64,000 nt of DNA, taken from positions 8,060,001 to 8,124,000 of the forward strand of contig JAXRKN010000043.1 in the NCBI GenBank assembly GCA_038502055.1, read 5' to 3'. Made by a program: the position numbers and the translations under genes. Below are positions 41,759 through 54,050 of this stretch, piece after piece (within the stretch, counting starts at the first letter, position 1; each line of letters opens with the position of its first letter). The notes under the pieces were generated by a model that was not told the origin of the DNA, did not search any database, and saw nothing but the letters and a program-made list of their open reading frames with translations. Origin of the DNA: Tanytarsus gracilentus. Lineage: Eukaryota; Arthropoda; Insecta; Diptera; Chironomidae.

Positions 41759-44011
41759 TCAAGAAAGTGCTTTTCGAGTGGTGTTTGGTAGAAACAGGCA
41801 CATCAAACCTCCACCGGCTAGCAACGCGGCCACGATGAATGTTGGCGCTGGGCAATAAGTGTCGAGAAGTGTCGCTATCACGACTATAAAATAAAAATAA
41901 TTAGGTTATAAAAGAGTTGTATATTTTTGAAATAGTTAAAGCTTTTTAGAAATTTTAAAAAATTTACACGAGACTTTTGTTAAATTAAACGAGAACAGAA
42001 GATTAAATTTTTAATCGAATGGATTAAAATCTAAATCTGAATTGTTAAAACCGAGATTAAAAATTAATCAAGGATTAAAATTCAGGATGAGCAAGATTTA
42101 ATTTTAATCCGTTTGAAAAATAAACGAGACATCCTTGAAATTATTTTTAATACACTTTAAAAACTAAGCAAAAATTTCTTACCATTTCCAATGATACCGC
42201 CAAGTCTTGCGGCGACCATCGAGATTGCGACACCTGTTGCACGTAAATTCGTTGGAAAGACTTCAGTAATGAGGCAATCTAATGCCGCATTTGCACACGA
42301 GATGACTGCACTGAATGTGGCACTGACAATCAAATTTTCAATTTTATTGGATACGAAATACATCAACATTGAACAAATGCCGGCTGAAACTGTGCCAGCT
42401 ACCATGAAAAATTTCCTTCCCAGTCGATCCATACCGAGAACCTAAAAGTAATTGAATTTAGTTGAAACTTTAAAAATTAATAAATAATTTTTCTTACGGC
42501 AATGACATTAGCGGGCAAAGCAGCGGCAACGGTTATGAGTGACTCAAGAAAAACGGTACTTGGAATATCGTCATTGCACTGATGTTCAATGCTTTTATGC
42601 TGGCTGACCACAAACTCCGTGACCTGACAAACGCCCACATTCTGTACGTCAGGATGCGATTCAGCATAGTCGTCGAATCTATTGAAGAGTTCCGGGAACC
42701 ACATCATAAGACCTTAAAAAATTGCTCAAATTAGTTGCGCAAATTTATAATAGAAAATATTTTCAATTACCATAATATCCAATGTGAAAAGTGAAATTGA
42801 TTACAATCGAAATTACTGTGAATTTGAGAATTGGACTTTGAAAGAGTTGTTTGCTGTTGTCAATAATGTTGACGAATGTGCGTTTGTATTTATTTTTTAT
42901 CGGCTTCTTCACCTCCTCAATCTCTGCACGGAGCTGATCGTCGATTAACAATTCCTTGACTGGATATGTGCTCGGATCTTTGCCCGTATTGGTCGTGTAG
43001 ATACCGCGGAATATGGCAAGTGCTTCCTCAAAACGACCGCACGAAATGAGAAACTAAAATGTTTTAAATTTAAAAAATGCGTTAAAAATTTTAAGAAATT
43101 AATTTTACCTTTGGCGACTCTGGCAAATAAAGCAGCAACACGGTAACGATGAATGACGGAACTGCACAAATTAAAAGAAACACGCGCCATGAATTATACA
43201 CAAAATACTCCGACTCAATTCCAATGTCGGTGGGGATGATTAGCCAAGCCAATGATGCGACGAGTAAATTTCCGAGTGTCCAAAATGCCGCCATAAAACT
43301 CAACATTGATCCACGTTTATGGCTCGGTTGAAATTCAGCAAAATAACTCCAAATAACCGGACCTGCGCCACCGAGTGCGGCACCATTAAGGAAGCGAAAT
43401 AGCATAAAAACCTCATAGCTTTGCGAAAACGATGATGCGACGATACAAAGTGCATTCAGAAATGAAATCACAATGAGAATTCTTTTTCTGCCTAGCGTAT
43501 CGGCGATGCTGCCCCATGCATATGCACCCACCATCATGCCAATGAAAATGATGCAGTTGAGCCATCCCTTCGTTTGCGTATTCAGATTTAGATCGCATTG
43601 TGCCGAAGGAAGGATGAAACTCATGGAAATGACATCCATTTCCTCGCTGGTGCTGACCAATCCACAAATGCCCAGCAGAATGTAATGAAATTTACCATAG
43701 CCGGTGAGTTCTATGGCGGTTTCAAAGTCAGCACGCATGGGACCATTCTCTGAGTATGGTGGCGGTACTTGATGGAACGATCTTGCTAATGCATTACCGC
43801 GCTCGGGATCGAGAGGACGATAATTCTCCTCCCGTTCAATTAGTGACTTATCTCCAGTACTTATTGGAACGATAGCACTCGATGTTGTTGAAATTATGGC
43901 AGGCTGGAAAGAATTCTCTGACGGCTCTGTACGGATTCCGTTAATATTCTTCTCAGTGTCCTTTACATCGGAAACGTTGACTTCTTTATGATCCGTTTTG
44001 GTTTCTACCAT
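41759..44011 (-). CDS. SV2/SVOP-like major facilitator transporter
   Basis: Five coding exons splice in frame: 43109-44011, 42771-43053, 42498-42712, 42183-42441 and 41759-41883, giving 594 aa. Residues 1 to about 95 are a hydrophilic cytosolic tail with a PPPYSENG motif. An MFS fold with about 12 membrane segments follows. The first half carries the MFS signature GSIADTLGRKRIL, and the second half has its counterpart DRLGRKFFMVAG. The phrase ITEVFPTNLRATGVAIS is typical of the SV2/SVOP and organic-ion transporter branch. The loop before the seventh-eighth membrane segments (PELFNRFDDYAESHP onward, two Cys) is much shorter than the long luminal loop of vertebrate SV2, so this is an insect SV2B-like paralogue and not true SV2. 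Substrate unknown; probably in a vesicle or plasma membrane. A good acceptor (CTTGCAG, 44125-44131 on minus) upstream of the ATG indicates a spliced leader. Confidence 0.88.
41995..42130. mobile_element. MITE-like AT-rich fragment in an intron
   Basis: Repeated GATTAAA/TTTAATC units (for example TGGATTAAAATCTAAATCTG and AAGGATTAAAATTCAGG) between GAGAACAGAAGATTAAA on the left and ACGAGACATCCTT on the right. It sits in the last intron (41884-42182) of the SV2-like gene. It resembles the element at 37285-37487. Confidence 0.35.
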
Positions 44012-47000
44012 TACAGTATGTTCGCTAGTTAGTTATTGTTTGATGCTTGTGAATGTGCTTGATTATGTTTTGCGGTATGTGCAAATAGCTGTTTTCACTT
44101 CTACGCTTGATGTCAGCTGTTAATCTGCAAGACAAACATTCAAGTCAAAAAAATGAGTTAGTCATCGAGTAAGTGCGAGCGTTTAAAAGTTTGCAACGGA
44201 ATTGATACACTGCGAAGATTAAATATTAAACTGACCCAGAAGAAAATTCGAGATTTAAAATGAAACGTTGACTTAATTTTAATTAGCGTCTAAATGCGAG
44301 TTTTGCATTGAGAGAAATTAACATGAAGCTCTTTGATTGTTGTTAAACAATGACTCACGGCTATGTTTTGATAAAAACATGTGAGAGACTTTCGATAATT
44401 TGAAGCCGGTTATGATATGAATACCACACGCTTATTTAACTCGTCCGTGAACTTGTTAGAATCGAAAAAATTTTCGAGAAAATTACATAAAAGCGCATTT
44501 GTATTTTTTTGACACTTATGCATGTGAAAAACGTGTTGGCGTCGATGACCGTGTTCAAATTATTTAACTGAATTTAAGTTTTTCTGAGAAATTTCGAGGC
44601 GAATTTTCGAAATTTAATAAGAAATTCTGATTTTATAAATAAAAAAATGAGGGTGGAAAATTTGTGTTCTAGTTTCTTGTTTCACAAAATTTGTTTCCCC
44701 TTTCATAGAATAAATTACTGACTCATATTTTTTTGCATCAACATTGTAGTAAATCCACTTAAATTTCATCTCATTTCCCACTTTAGAAATCTTTAATTTT
44801 TTTGTGGTATTTTCCACAACCTTTGGTTGTCAAACAATAGAAACGAATAGAGTGAAACATTAAAAATGCCACATTTTTTGAAAATATTGCGTTTTTCATA
44901 GAATTATATTCACAGGAAACGGAATAAAGCGGCGAGCGCAAGATGAGAGCATGTCGTTTAAGTTCAATTAGAATTAGGAATAAAAGTTGTAGCGTCTCAT
45001 GTTTTTTTTGTGAGCGCTGCTCTTCAAAATTAATTCAATTTGATTAAAATGTTTATTTCGCATCTTAAGCGTATACATCACGATAATCTCCTTCTCTCTC
45101 ATTCCGCTTTTATGTGCTCTCGAAAAAAAAGTACTTAAATGAATTTTCCCACAATGCGCTTCTCTTTCCTTCATCAATTCCGCTTCCAATTTGTGCTGCG
45201 TATAAAATTTGAACTTTTCATTGAGAATGTTGCAAAGTGATCGAAAAGTGTTGATTCGATTTTTCCCAAAACCTCGATTTTAAATAAATTTTATGAATGA
45301 GTACAGTGCAACCTGCAACACTTGAGTAATTAAATTTTACATGAAAATCCAGGAATAATTTTTATAATTTAAAAAATTTCACATTTTCAAAAAATCTTAA
45401 TTGGCTGGTAATCAGGTTTAGGGGTTGAATTTACGATTACAATGGATCCACTTTACAAAAAAATTTATGATCATTTTTGATTAATAAAAATTTCTATAGA
45501 ATTCATACAAATGCGAAAGTTTTTTGTAGACAACATGTGGTCAGTGAAGGACTTTAAAATTATGAACAATTTTGAGAAATTTTGAATTTTGGTAACTATC
45601 TTTCAAATTTAATTTCTAATTTTTTATATTCACTCTGAGCTGAATTAGTTTTAAATATTATTTTTCCACCTGACCTAACTCATCGAAATCGAGTTAAATT
45701 GAATTTTTAAACCGCAAGCTTTGTCTTGATGAGCACATGCTAAAAAGCTGGACAGAGAAATACAATCGAACAATATTGCACACGATTGATAATGACCTTT
45801 TTTCACTATTTGCGAAAAAAATCTATTATTCATCTAGATCGTGAGGAACATGTTCTAAAAAGTTTTATGAAAATAAACAAAATTTATATCAAAAGTGTGC
45901 ACACATGAAATTAGACACTCGAAAAATTGCTTTGACACTCACACAAAAATTCACGTTCTGAATGCTGTCAACTTTTCACTTTCATAAAGCTCTTGTTATC
46001 GTCACGAAACTTTTAGAGCTCATTTGTGGTTAAAAAACTTTTTTCTATTTTATTTTTTAAAATTAAATTTTTTTAGACTAAACTTTTAAAACTTTATTAA
46101 ACTTCCGTAATAAAATAATTTTTATTTTCTACAAGGACAATTTTTCACGTCTTAATGGCTCTTCTCTCGATCTTGATTTATCAACAACTGTAGTTCAACT
46201 GACTTGAAAATTCGTGTAGTTACTACTATAAAACTCGTCCACAATGGAAATAATAATGAAACTAACAATGTGATGTTTGTTTATTATTGTAATTTGAATG
46301 CTTTAAAGTGTATTTAATTTTTCGTATATTTTTTTTCCAATCGTACAACTGGAGGCTATGATGCTATAGTGATTTACTTCACAGCAGCCGCATTCGGACA
46401 ATCAGTGAGTGTGTTATCTCTCACGAATACACATTTTTTTCTCACAAACACTTTGTTGCGAAAAAAATCTTCTTTCTTTTATGGGGGTAAGTTGAGATTT
46501 CCTTTCAGCTACCTCTTTTTAATATTTTCTCTACAAACAAACACTTATCGCTCGTGTATGTTTTTTTGTGTCATTTTCTATCCACAATTCAGATCACCTT
46601 TCAACACGCCAATCAATCAAAGCGGGAAAATAGAGCTTTTGTTGTGATTGCGAATAAAAATTTTAAGAATAAAAAATTGATAAATATTTCATGCACGCTT
46701 GGTCACACACTTTTATAGCACGGGAGAGAAAAATTTGATATAATTTTTTTTAGATAAAATTTGTGAATTAGCTTTAGTGAATTTTAAATTTTTTAATATC
46801 ATACAACTTGAAAAAAATTGTTAAAGATTTTTTACGCTTTTCAGATAAAATTTTTGAATTCTAAATTTACAAATTAACACACTTTAAATAATTAGAGATC
46901 ATCGAAACGCAATCATTTAAATTTTAATTCAAAATTATTACGTTCTTAAAGCACTTTACCCTCTCAATGGAATCTAAAGCAATGAATGACAGTTTTTGTT

Positions 47001-48262
47001 GATATTATTTTGATGCACGAAGATCTGGCAAAAAATTTAGTATCGCATCGAAAGTGAAACATGTCAATGTCGAGTTTACTCACCTGTAATTAAAAAAACG
47101 TTTGATATGGGAGCAACCCTTAGGGCTTGCTGATTGCAAGCTCACTGGAAAATTGTGAAGAGGCACGTGGATTTTATATCATTTCCATAATGCGTCATGG
47201 AGATCATGAAGATCTAACATGATCATCATAAATTCATCAGATTTTTAAGTAGTTTAAGATACAAGGTCCTGATAAAGCTGATTGATGTATGCAAACAGAT
47301 CTTCAAGCTAACAGAGAGACACAAGATAAGGGATCGAATGAGTCATTTGAGATGGAAGGAAAAAAACACAAATTGGAAATAAAAAATTAGTTTTTTTTGC
47401 TAAAATATTTTTGAAAATAAGGATTTAAATAAAATCCAGGGGGAGATACTAAAAAATTTTTACAATTTTTTTAAATGAAATAAAAATCAATTAACTATTT
47501 TAAAAAACTTTTGTAAGTGTTCAACCCTTGAAATTTTTTTGAGAGTAAAAGACATAAAACCACAAAACAATCAACTGGTTTGCCACTGATAAGAAATTAT
47601 CTCTTGTACCTAGAGCATTTTATCTCAGAAATATTTCATTTTCACATTTTAAGCACATGTTTTCAGAAATTCTTCAACATCTGATGATTCATAAAGATTG
47701 AACGTTAACGCTTTCAATTTGTATTAATTATCGAGTACAACCAGTAAGATGTTAACTTATCACATCTCTTCTAGGGATTTTAAAATTTTTGTCATTAATA
47801 ATCGATGAATAATCTGACGAGATTTCATCACGTGTTAATGGATGAGACTTTATAATATTTTCAAAAGACTTTTTATCAACTGCTTTCGATAGGATTTTAG
47901 AAGATGTGACAAGGCTGTGTGTCAATGGCGATGTTTTCTCAATCAATTATGACTTATTCACCACTTTTAGTGAGGCGCTTTTAATCTTTAGAAAATAACG
48001 TGACTGGAATTTCCCAAAAAATTATAAATATTGTGATCCATTGACCATATCGAAGAAGTATTTAAAAAAATAATTGAAAAATAAATAATTAAAAAATTTG
48101 AAAGTAAAACTATAAAAATATTATTCAAAATTATTGATTTTTTTAATCATCAATCAAAGATTAATAAAATATAACTTTTAATGAAATTGACCAAGTGTTT
48201 TTAATTTTTTATTGCAATTTGTGCATTCATTTTATTTTCATTCTAGAGTGAACAGTTCAACG
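44012..48262. other. Intergenic / probable 5' leader region of the SV2-like gene
   Basis: No coding gene supported over about 4.2 kb. A minus-strand acceptor at 44125 shows that the SV2-like transcript probably has an upstream non-coding exon. The best donor candidate is at 47078-47083 (CAG then GTGAGT), which would make a 3-kb leader intron. The remainder is AT-rich with scattered short open frames. Confidence 0.5.
47078..47100 (-). other. Juxtaposed 3'/5' splice-site motif
   Basis: On the minus strand a T-rich tract ending TTTTTTTAATTACAG is followed at once by GTGAGT. This could be the donor of a non-coding first exon of the SV2-like gene, or a zero-length recursive splice site of the kind known from long fly introns. 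The sequence alone cannot separate these. Confidence 0.4.
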
Positions 48263-48788
48263 ATGAAGTTTAAAGTTTTTCTTCTTCTAATTCAAACAAC
48301 ATTGGCGATTTCTTCGAAATTGCCTCAAAGTGCATGCAAAATTGTCAGCGAACAATTCGAGAAGGATTCTTGGATGAAAACCATAGCAGTTGTGAAGTTT
48401 GAGAATAATTTTCAATCTCAAGTTATCGACGATTTGCTTCAATGTTTGCCTGCTTCGAAGATTTTGATGGATATGAAAGAATTCGACCTGATAGTAAAAC
48501 AGCCGAAAATTCACAATCCAAACGTGGTTATCGTCATTGCAGATCAGCTGAACTCTGTAAATAATTTGTTGAAACTTTTTAATTATTTTATACATTTACC
48601 ACTGATTTATATCTAAAAAAAGTGAACATTTTTTTATACGATTTTTAAATTTTTAAAATGTTTATCGATTAATTATAAAGACATAAATTAATTAAAAATT
48701 CAATTTTCTCTTTAAAAAGAAGAAACTTTTCCAATTGGTTAACGATTTTGAAGAAAAAGCATTTGGAATCACAACGGAAGGTTTTTGA
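48263..48788 (+). CDS. Small secreted protein, possible ionotropic-receptor remnant
   Basis: The ATG at 48263 opens a 98-codon frame with a clear signal peptide (MKFKVFLLLIQTTLAISSKL). It continues through KIVSEQFEKDS, AVVKFENNFQSQVIDDLLQC and VVIVIADQLNS. The general pattern (alternating beta strands and helices directly after a signal peptide) is reminiscent of the divergent N-terminal domains of insect ionotropic receptors. A donor GTAAAT at 48557 ends the exon in phase 0. A weak acceptor (TTTAAAAAG, ending 48719) would add 22 codons (KKLFQLVNDFEEKAFGITTE then GF) up to a TGA at 48786-48788. An AATAAA follows at 48857-48862. No ligand-binding or channel domain follows, so this is either a truncated receptor relic or a genuine secreted protein of about 120 aa. 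The receptor link is a weak inference. Confidence 0.4.
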
Positions 48789-49607
48789 TCTTAACTTTGA
48801 ACGGAATTTTAGAAGCACATCATCATTTTTAAATCACGCACCAAATTGTTAAATTAAATAAAAATTAAGTTAATTTTATTCATGTTTTTATTTTAAAAAA
48901 GTTCTTTAAAAAATTTAAAAAAAAAGCTTTTTTAAAAAAATTATTCAAACAATTTTTCCCGCATTTTTCATGCAACCTGTACTTCTTTCAATAACCTCTT
49001 TAAATTGCGCAAGTTCCGAGGAAGAACAAATGACTCAAATAAAAAAAATTAATCATCAACTACCCCAAAAAAATTTAAATAAAAGTGGTCCACAAAAAAT
49101 TAATCTTCAGACTAAAAACATTTAAATCTAGAGCTTTAAATAAATCTAAACTCCTCGATTAATAATCGCAACAACCCCATTTGTCATCCCCTCGACTTTT
49201 CCTTGGAAATTTTTTTTATTGAAAATCAAATCTAGTAATTATTCGTGATAAGTCAAGATCAACCAAAGAAATGAAAATAAAACGGAACTAAATATGTGTC
49301 TAAGCCGTGTCCTCGTCTAGTTAAAGTGTTCATTTGCTCCTTTATTGTGAATGTTTATGTGAAATATCAAAATCGATAGATATTCTCGAACAAATTGTTG
49401 TAATTAACTTTTATTAGCGCTAATGTAAGAAGAAAACAAGCTGAAACGCAATTTGTGATGCTGTAAAGTGTGAAAATTTCATGAATTTGACAAAATCAAG
49501 TGCATTCGAATGACGCAAAAGTGATTATTATGTCCAGCGAACATCCAGTGAAATTTTGAGATAAGAAGAAGAAGAAAATTATCTGAGTGAATAAGAAATA
49601 AGTTCAA
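48789..49607. other. Intergenic, AT-rich; contains the Ehbp1 leader
   Basis: No coding gene seen. AATAAA at 48857-48862 may end the small upstream gene. The last 200-300 bases before the Ehbp1 ATG should be its promoter and 5' untranslated region, but no clear core promoter element can be named. Confidence 0.5.
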
Positions 49608-52600
49608 ATGGGCAGTGTTTGGAAGAGATTGCAACGCGTTAATAAGCGCGCTGCTAAATTTCAATTTACAGTCTCTTATCATGAGATGAAAGTGGAAACG
49701 ACATCAAAATGGTGAGTGAAATGTCGCCTTTTCAATGTAGGACATTTAAATTTCTTATCTCGCTAGGCGGCCAACAAATTTGTTTGTCGTGTGGACGAGA
49801 CGATCGCGACGAGTTGTATCAACATCCCTTTCGTGGCAACCCGACATGGTGGATCCACTCGCTGCCAATTTAAGCTGGCCCGTACCCGACAATCATTCAA
49901 TTACAGTAACACTCTTCAAAGATCCCCGAACGCATGAGTTGGAAGACAAAGACTGGACATTTGTTCTCGAGGACATGTCGCCACTTGGCAAGAAGAGAGC
50001 TCTCGCGACAGCCTCAATCAATATGAGAAAATATGCGAGTATTGAGTCTACTCAACAGACATTTGCCATCACACTTCGTCCACTAACGAAGAAAATAACG
50101 TCAGCTGAAATTGAGCTAACGATAAGTTGTGTTTTTCTCCGAGAAGGAAAGGCTACGTAAGTTTAAACTCGAGACTTAAAATTTCAGCTATAAATAATTT
50201 CTCCTTTTTTATTTTAGCGATGAAGATATGCAGTCGATGATATCGTTGATGAGTGTGAACAACGCAAACGATATAGCGCCACTCGACGATCTCGAGGATA
50301 TTCCCGATTTGGAGAGTTCCGGTGACATTTCCGATCATGTCATTGACTTTACGCAACAACTTGATCAACTCACGTCGAGCTTAAATAGTCCCGAGATTCA
50401 AACGCCAAAAAGTGTTCCGTCAATTCCAGAAGATCCAACACCAGTGGCTCTCGCGGCAAACGCAACAATTTCATCAATCTTTGAGAGCAAAGAAATCCTT
50501 AGGGTTGATGAGAAACAAGTGGTCGAGGATAAATGTGATAAACCAGATGCGGCTGCCGTTCAGTCCAGAGCTGGCATGAAATTTCCCGAAGAACTTGAAG
50601 CTGTCGCGAAGCTTGAAAAGGAGAAAATTCAAGAGAAGAGAGAATCCGAAAAGGCAAAGTCACAGCCTAACAATCTTTTCCACTCGTTTAACTTTAAAGA
50701 GGATATAACCGAAAAGAAACCAGCACCACTGGCATCGCCTGAACAAATCAAGTTACCCGAAGTAGAAATCGAAAAACCAAAGCTCGTTCATAGGGCGCCG
50801 GAAGTGAGGAAAAAAATTGAATTGCAACCGTTGAACTTGAAGAAAAATTATGATTTTGACAACGGCAAAAGAGAGGATAAAAAAGCACCAGAAATTATTA
50901 GTGAAAAACCAAAAACGGGCACACTCGGACGGGACAAAACACCCGGTCAAGATCTCCTCGAGTGGTGCAAGGAAGTCACTAAAAATTACGAGCACGTAAA
51001 AGTAACAAACTTAACGACGAGCTTCAAAAGTGGAATGGCATTCGCTGCCATAATTGCTCAGCATCGACCCGATTTGATTGACATGAACACACTCATGCCG
51101 TCGGATATAATTGGAAATTGTAAGAAGGCCTTTGAGGCTGGCGAAAAAATTGGCATTCCTAGAGTTATTGAGCCATCGGATATGAGTCTGCTTGCTGTTC
51201 CCGATAAATTGGCTGTTATGACTTATTTGTATCAACTTCATGCACATTTCACTGGACGTCAATTAGAAATTGATACGATTGGTAAGATTTGTTAATCGAG
51301 TACACTTAACATCCACTAAAAATGTATGTTGGTGTGAGCAAATTATCCAAACTCATAAACTAACTCGCATGGCTTTCGTCTCCCAGCTTTTAATTTTGTG
51401 CCAAAATTATTAATTTCTAGGTCCAACTTCAGATGAATCGAAATACGTACTTGGAAGCTTCAAAAGTGACTCATTATCAGCGAGTAATGATATCACTGCG
51501 AGTCTAAACGACATTAAGCATCAGCTTTTAATGCAGCGTTCGAATTTAATAATTGAAAGCAGCCAAAGATCGCCAACGAAAAGAGACTCAAAGAGCATCT
51601 ACATGAACGGCTCAAAGAATGAAGTTCAATCACCGAATGACAAGCCACTTCTAATGACACGACGAGAGTTAAATGATCCATTTGGATCGGACGAGGAAGA
51701 TGAGAATGACACGAGAAGAAACAGCAGGAAATCACCGCCAAGAGAGCTCATTTCGCCTCCACTTACAATTGATGATGTAAATATTTAAATTTTTGATTTC
51801 GACTGTTCGTTTCTGAAATGTTTTTTCTTTAAATAGAAAATCGTAAACCGATACAAACAGCAGAGCGAGAAGGCAAAGGAACTCATTGAAATCTCTATGA
51901 AATTTCGACCTGAAAATGGAAAAGTCATCGACGAGGATGATGTGAGGAAATATTTTTAAATTTATTTCTCTTATTTATCACATAAATCTTTTAGAACGAG
52001 AGACAGCTGCGGCTTCGTGAACATGCGAGAAGGCTGATGGCGGAAACACGTGCGAAATCCATTAATTTGGATTCGCCGTCATCACCGATTCGTTCAATAA
52101 CACAAAGAATTACTTTATCACCTGAGCGAACAATTTCTCCAATAAACAATAACGTGACACCGTTCAATTATAATGCATCGATGCCTAAAGAAGAGATGCC
52201 GAGAGATCAAAGTCCTGCGAGATCAACGCCGCCGCGTGGTCGAAGTCCTTTGAATAGTTTAAGCATTCTCGATAGAATTTCACCAAAGTCCGAGACAAAG
52301 GTGAGTCGACAATTATTTTGAGTGACTGTTCTAAATTAATTTTTTTATAGATGGAAAAAACAAAGTTTATTCAATCGGAAATTGATGCTCTTGAACGTGA
52401 ACAGGTGTCGATTGATCAAAAAGCTAATGAACTGGAGAAAAAGCTTCGTGCGGTGATGGGTGGAACAGTGCTTGAAAATGCAGAAACTGAAGATCAACTT
52501 ATGGCTCAATGGTTCACATTGGTGAATAAGAAAAATGCTTTGCTGAGAAGGCAAATGCAGTTGAATATTTTGTGAGTTTCTATATTTGAATTTTGTATGA

Positions 52601-52962
52601 ATTTTGCTTATAAATTTTAATTAAAATTAAAGGGAGCAAGAGGGCGACTTAGAACGCAAATACGAAATTTTGAATCTCGAGTTGCGTGCTGCAATGTCAA
52701 TTGAAGATTGGCGTAAAACGGAGGAGCAACGAGAGCGTGAGAAACTTTTGCTAGCGGAATTGGTGTCGATTGTTGATAAGCGTAATGAGCTTGTATTGAA
52801 TTTGCATAGTCAGGAGCAAGCGTGAGTGTTCAAAAAAATATCCAAAGTTCAAAATCTAAAATATATTTATTTTTCATTTTTAGAATTGAAGATGATGAGA
52901 ACATTCAACAAAGTTTAGTGAATGTTGACTTGAATCATAAGGAGAAATGCTCGATTATGTAA
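49608..52962 (+). CDS. Ehbp1: EH domain-binding protein 1 (Ehbp1)
   Basis: Nine exons splice in one frame: 49608-49711, 49767-50156, 50218-51281, 51421-51776, 51837-51941, 51995-52300, 52351-52571, 52633-52821 and 52884-52962 (937 aa). The NT-type C2 domain covers about residues 1-165 (VWKRLQRVNKRAAKF ... KRALATASINMRKY). A long disordered linker follows. A calponin-homology domain lies at about 404-510 (DLLEWCKEVTKNYEHVKVTN, then FKSGMAFAAIIAQHRPDLID). A Ser/Pro-rich linker and a bMERB coiled coil (about 776-925; ALEREQVSIDQKANELEKKL, WFTLVNKKNALLRRQ) come next. The C-terminus CSIM is a CaaX prenylation box. The family links Rab8/10-type GTPases and EHD proteins to actin during endocytic recycling; the fly protein is implicated in Notch/Scabrous trafficking. 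No NPF tripeptide is visible; NDPF in exon 4 is the nearest. The neighbour ALG3 converges on it. Confidence 0.93.
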
Positions 52963-53721
52963 AAAGCCATTTGCATCATTTTTGGGTTTGAATTCCTCAG
53001 GAGCTAAAATATTCCTCATCACCTCTAGTTCCTTAAATCTCTCTTTAAAAAAAATGCTTAACTCTAAAAAGGGAAAATCACGCAACGCGTAGACTTTTGT
53101 GCATGATGATGATAAGAATACTCTTATGCTAGTTCTCTCAGCACACGCAGATACAAAACTTAAACACTATAAAATTAAATAATTTTAATGGGATGCTTGA
53201 CAACAGTAATAAACACACACATGACTTTTTCTATACATACAAAAAGGAGGGAAATTTACAAGAGAAAATATTTAATGCTTTTTATGAGTGAAATTAGTTT
53301 AGTGTAGTGGATAAAATGTACTTTTTATTACACCCTTACAACGAACTCTTAGAGATTTGATAATTGCGCCGAAGTCTTTTTCTATGCTCAGAAAATTAGT
53401 TTTTGCACTAAATAACTGGAATGTTGCTGTGCACACAAGTATGAACAAATATGCGAGGAAATATTTAGAGAATCACTGTGCTTTGATATAGATTTTTTTT
53501 GGGTGCAAGAAATCACAATTCGTGGAAAAAAATTCTAGTCAAAGAATTAAAAAAGATGACGATGAAATCTTTTAATATTTTTTTTATCATTTAATTCCAT
53601 ATCACAAGAGAAACTTACTGATGATTTTAATATATATGTTATATGATTAACTAGACTGGTTAGGGCTGGATGTGTGTGTGTATAAAATTCGCTTTTATAT
53701 ATTTTAAAATGTAACCGCTGC

Positions 53722-53727
53722 AATAAA
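53722..53727 (+). terminator. Ehbp1 candidate poly(A) signal
   Basis: AATAAA about 760 nt after the stop; a second one lies at 53877-53882. Either could be used. Confidence 0.5.
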
Positions 53728-53952
53728 ATACTTTTTGTTTCCTGCAAAAAAAATCCTTATTACCATAGATACAAGTCGAATATGTATCGAGAACCGTCCG
53801 ATTTCCTATATCAATCCTTCAAAAAAGTAATATTTAAACAATTTGTGACGGTTAAATTTCGTATAAAATAGACTAAAATAAAGACGCTTTCTCACAGTAA
53901 AAATTGAATTTATAAAAACTGTATCGGAATCCTCAATATATATAGCAAATAA

Positions 53953-53958
53953 TTTATT
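53953..53958 (-). terminator. ALG3 candidate poly(A) signal
   Basis: TTTATT on plus, that is AATAAA on minus, about 95 nt past the ALG3 stop codon. Confidence 0.5.
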
Positions 53959-54050
53959 TATTGGACATTTGGACGAGTCAAATTGCAGACAAATAAAATA
54001 AAAATTCCAAAAATTAATTTTATTTAATTTTTTTATCGCTAAAAAATATT

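Larger units (their letters stand above)
52963..54050. other. Convergent 3' regions of Ehbp1 and ALG3
   Basis: About 1.1 kb without coding sequence. Ehbp1 poly(A) signals AATAAA occur at 53722-53727 and 53877-53882 (plus). An ALG3 signal lies at 53953-53958 (minus strand AATAAA), so the two transcripts end within about 100 bp of each other. Confidence 0.6.
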
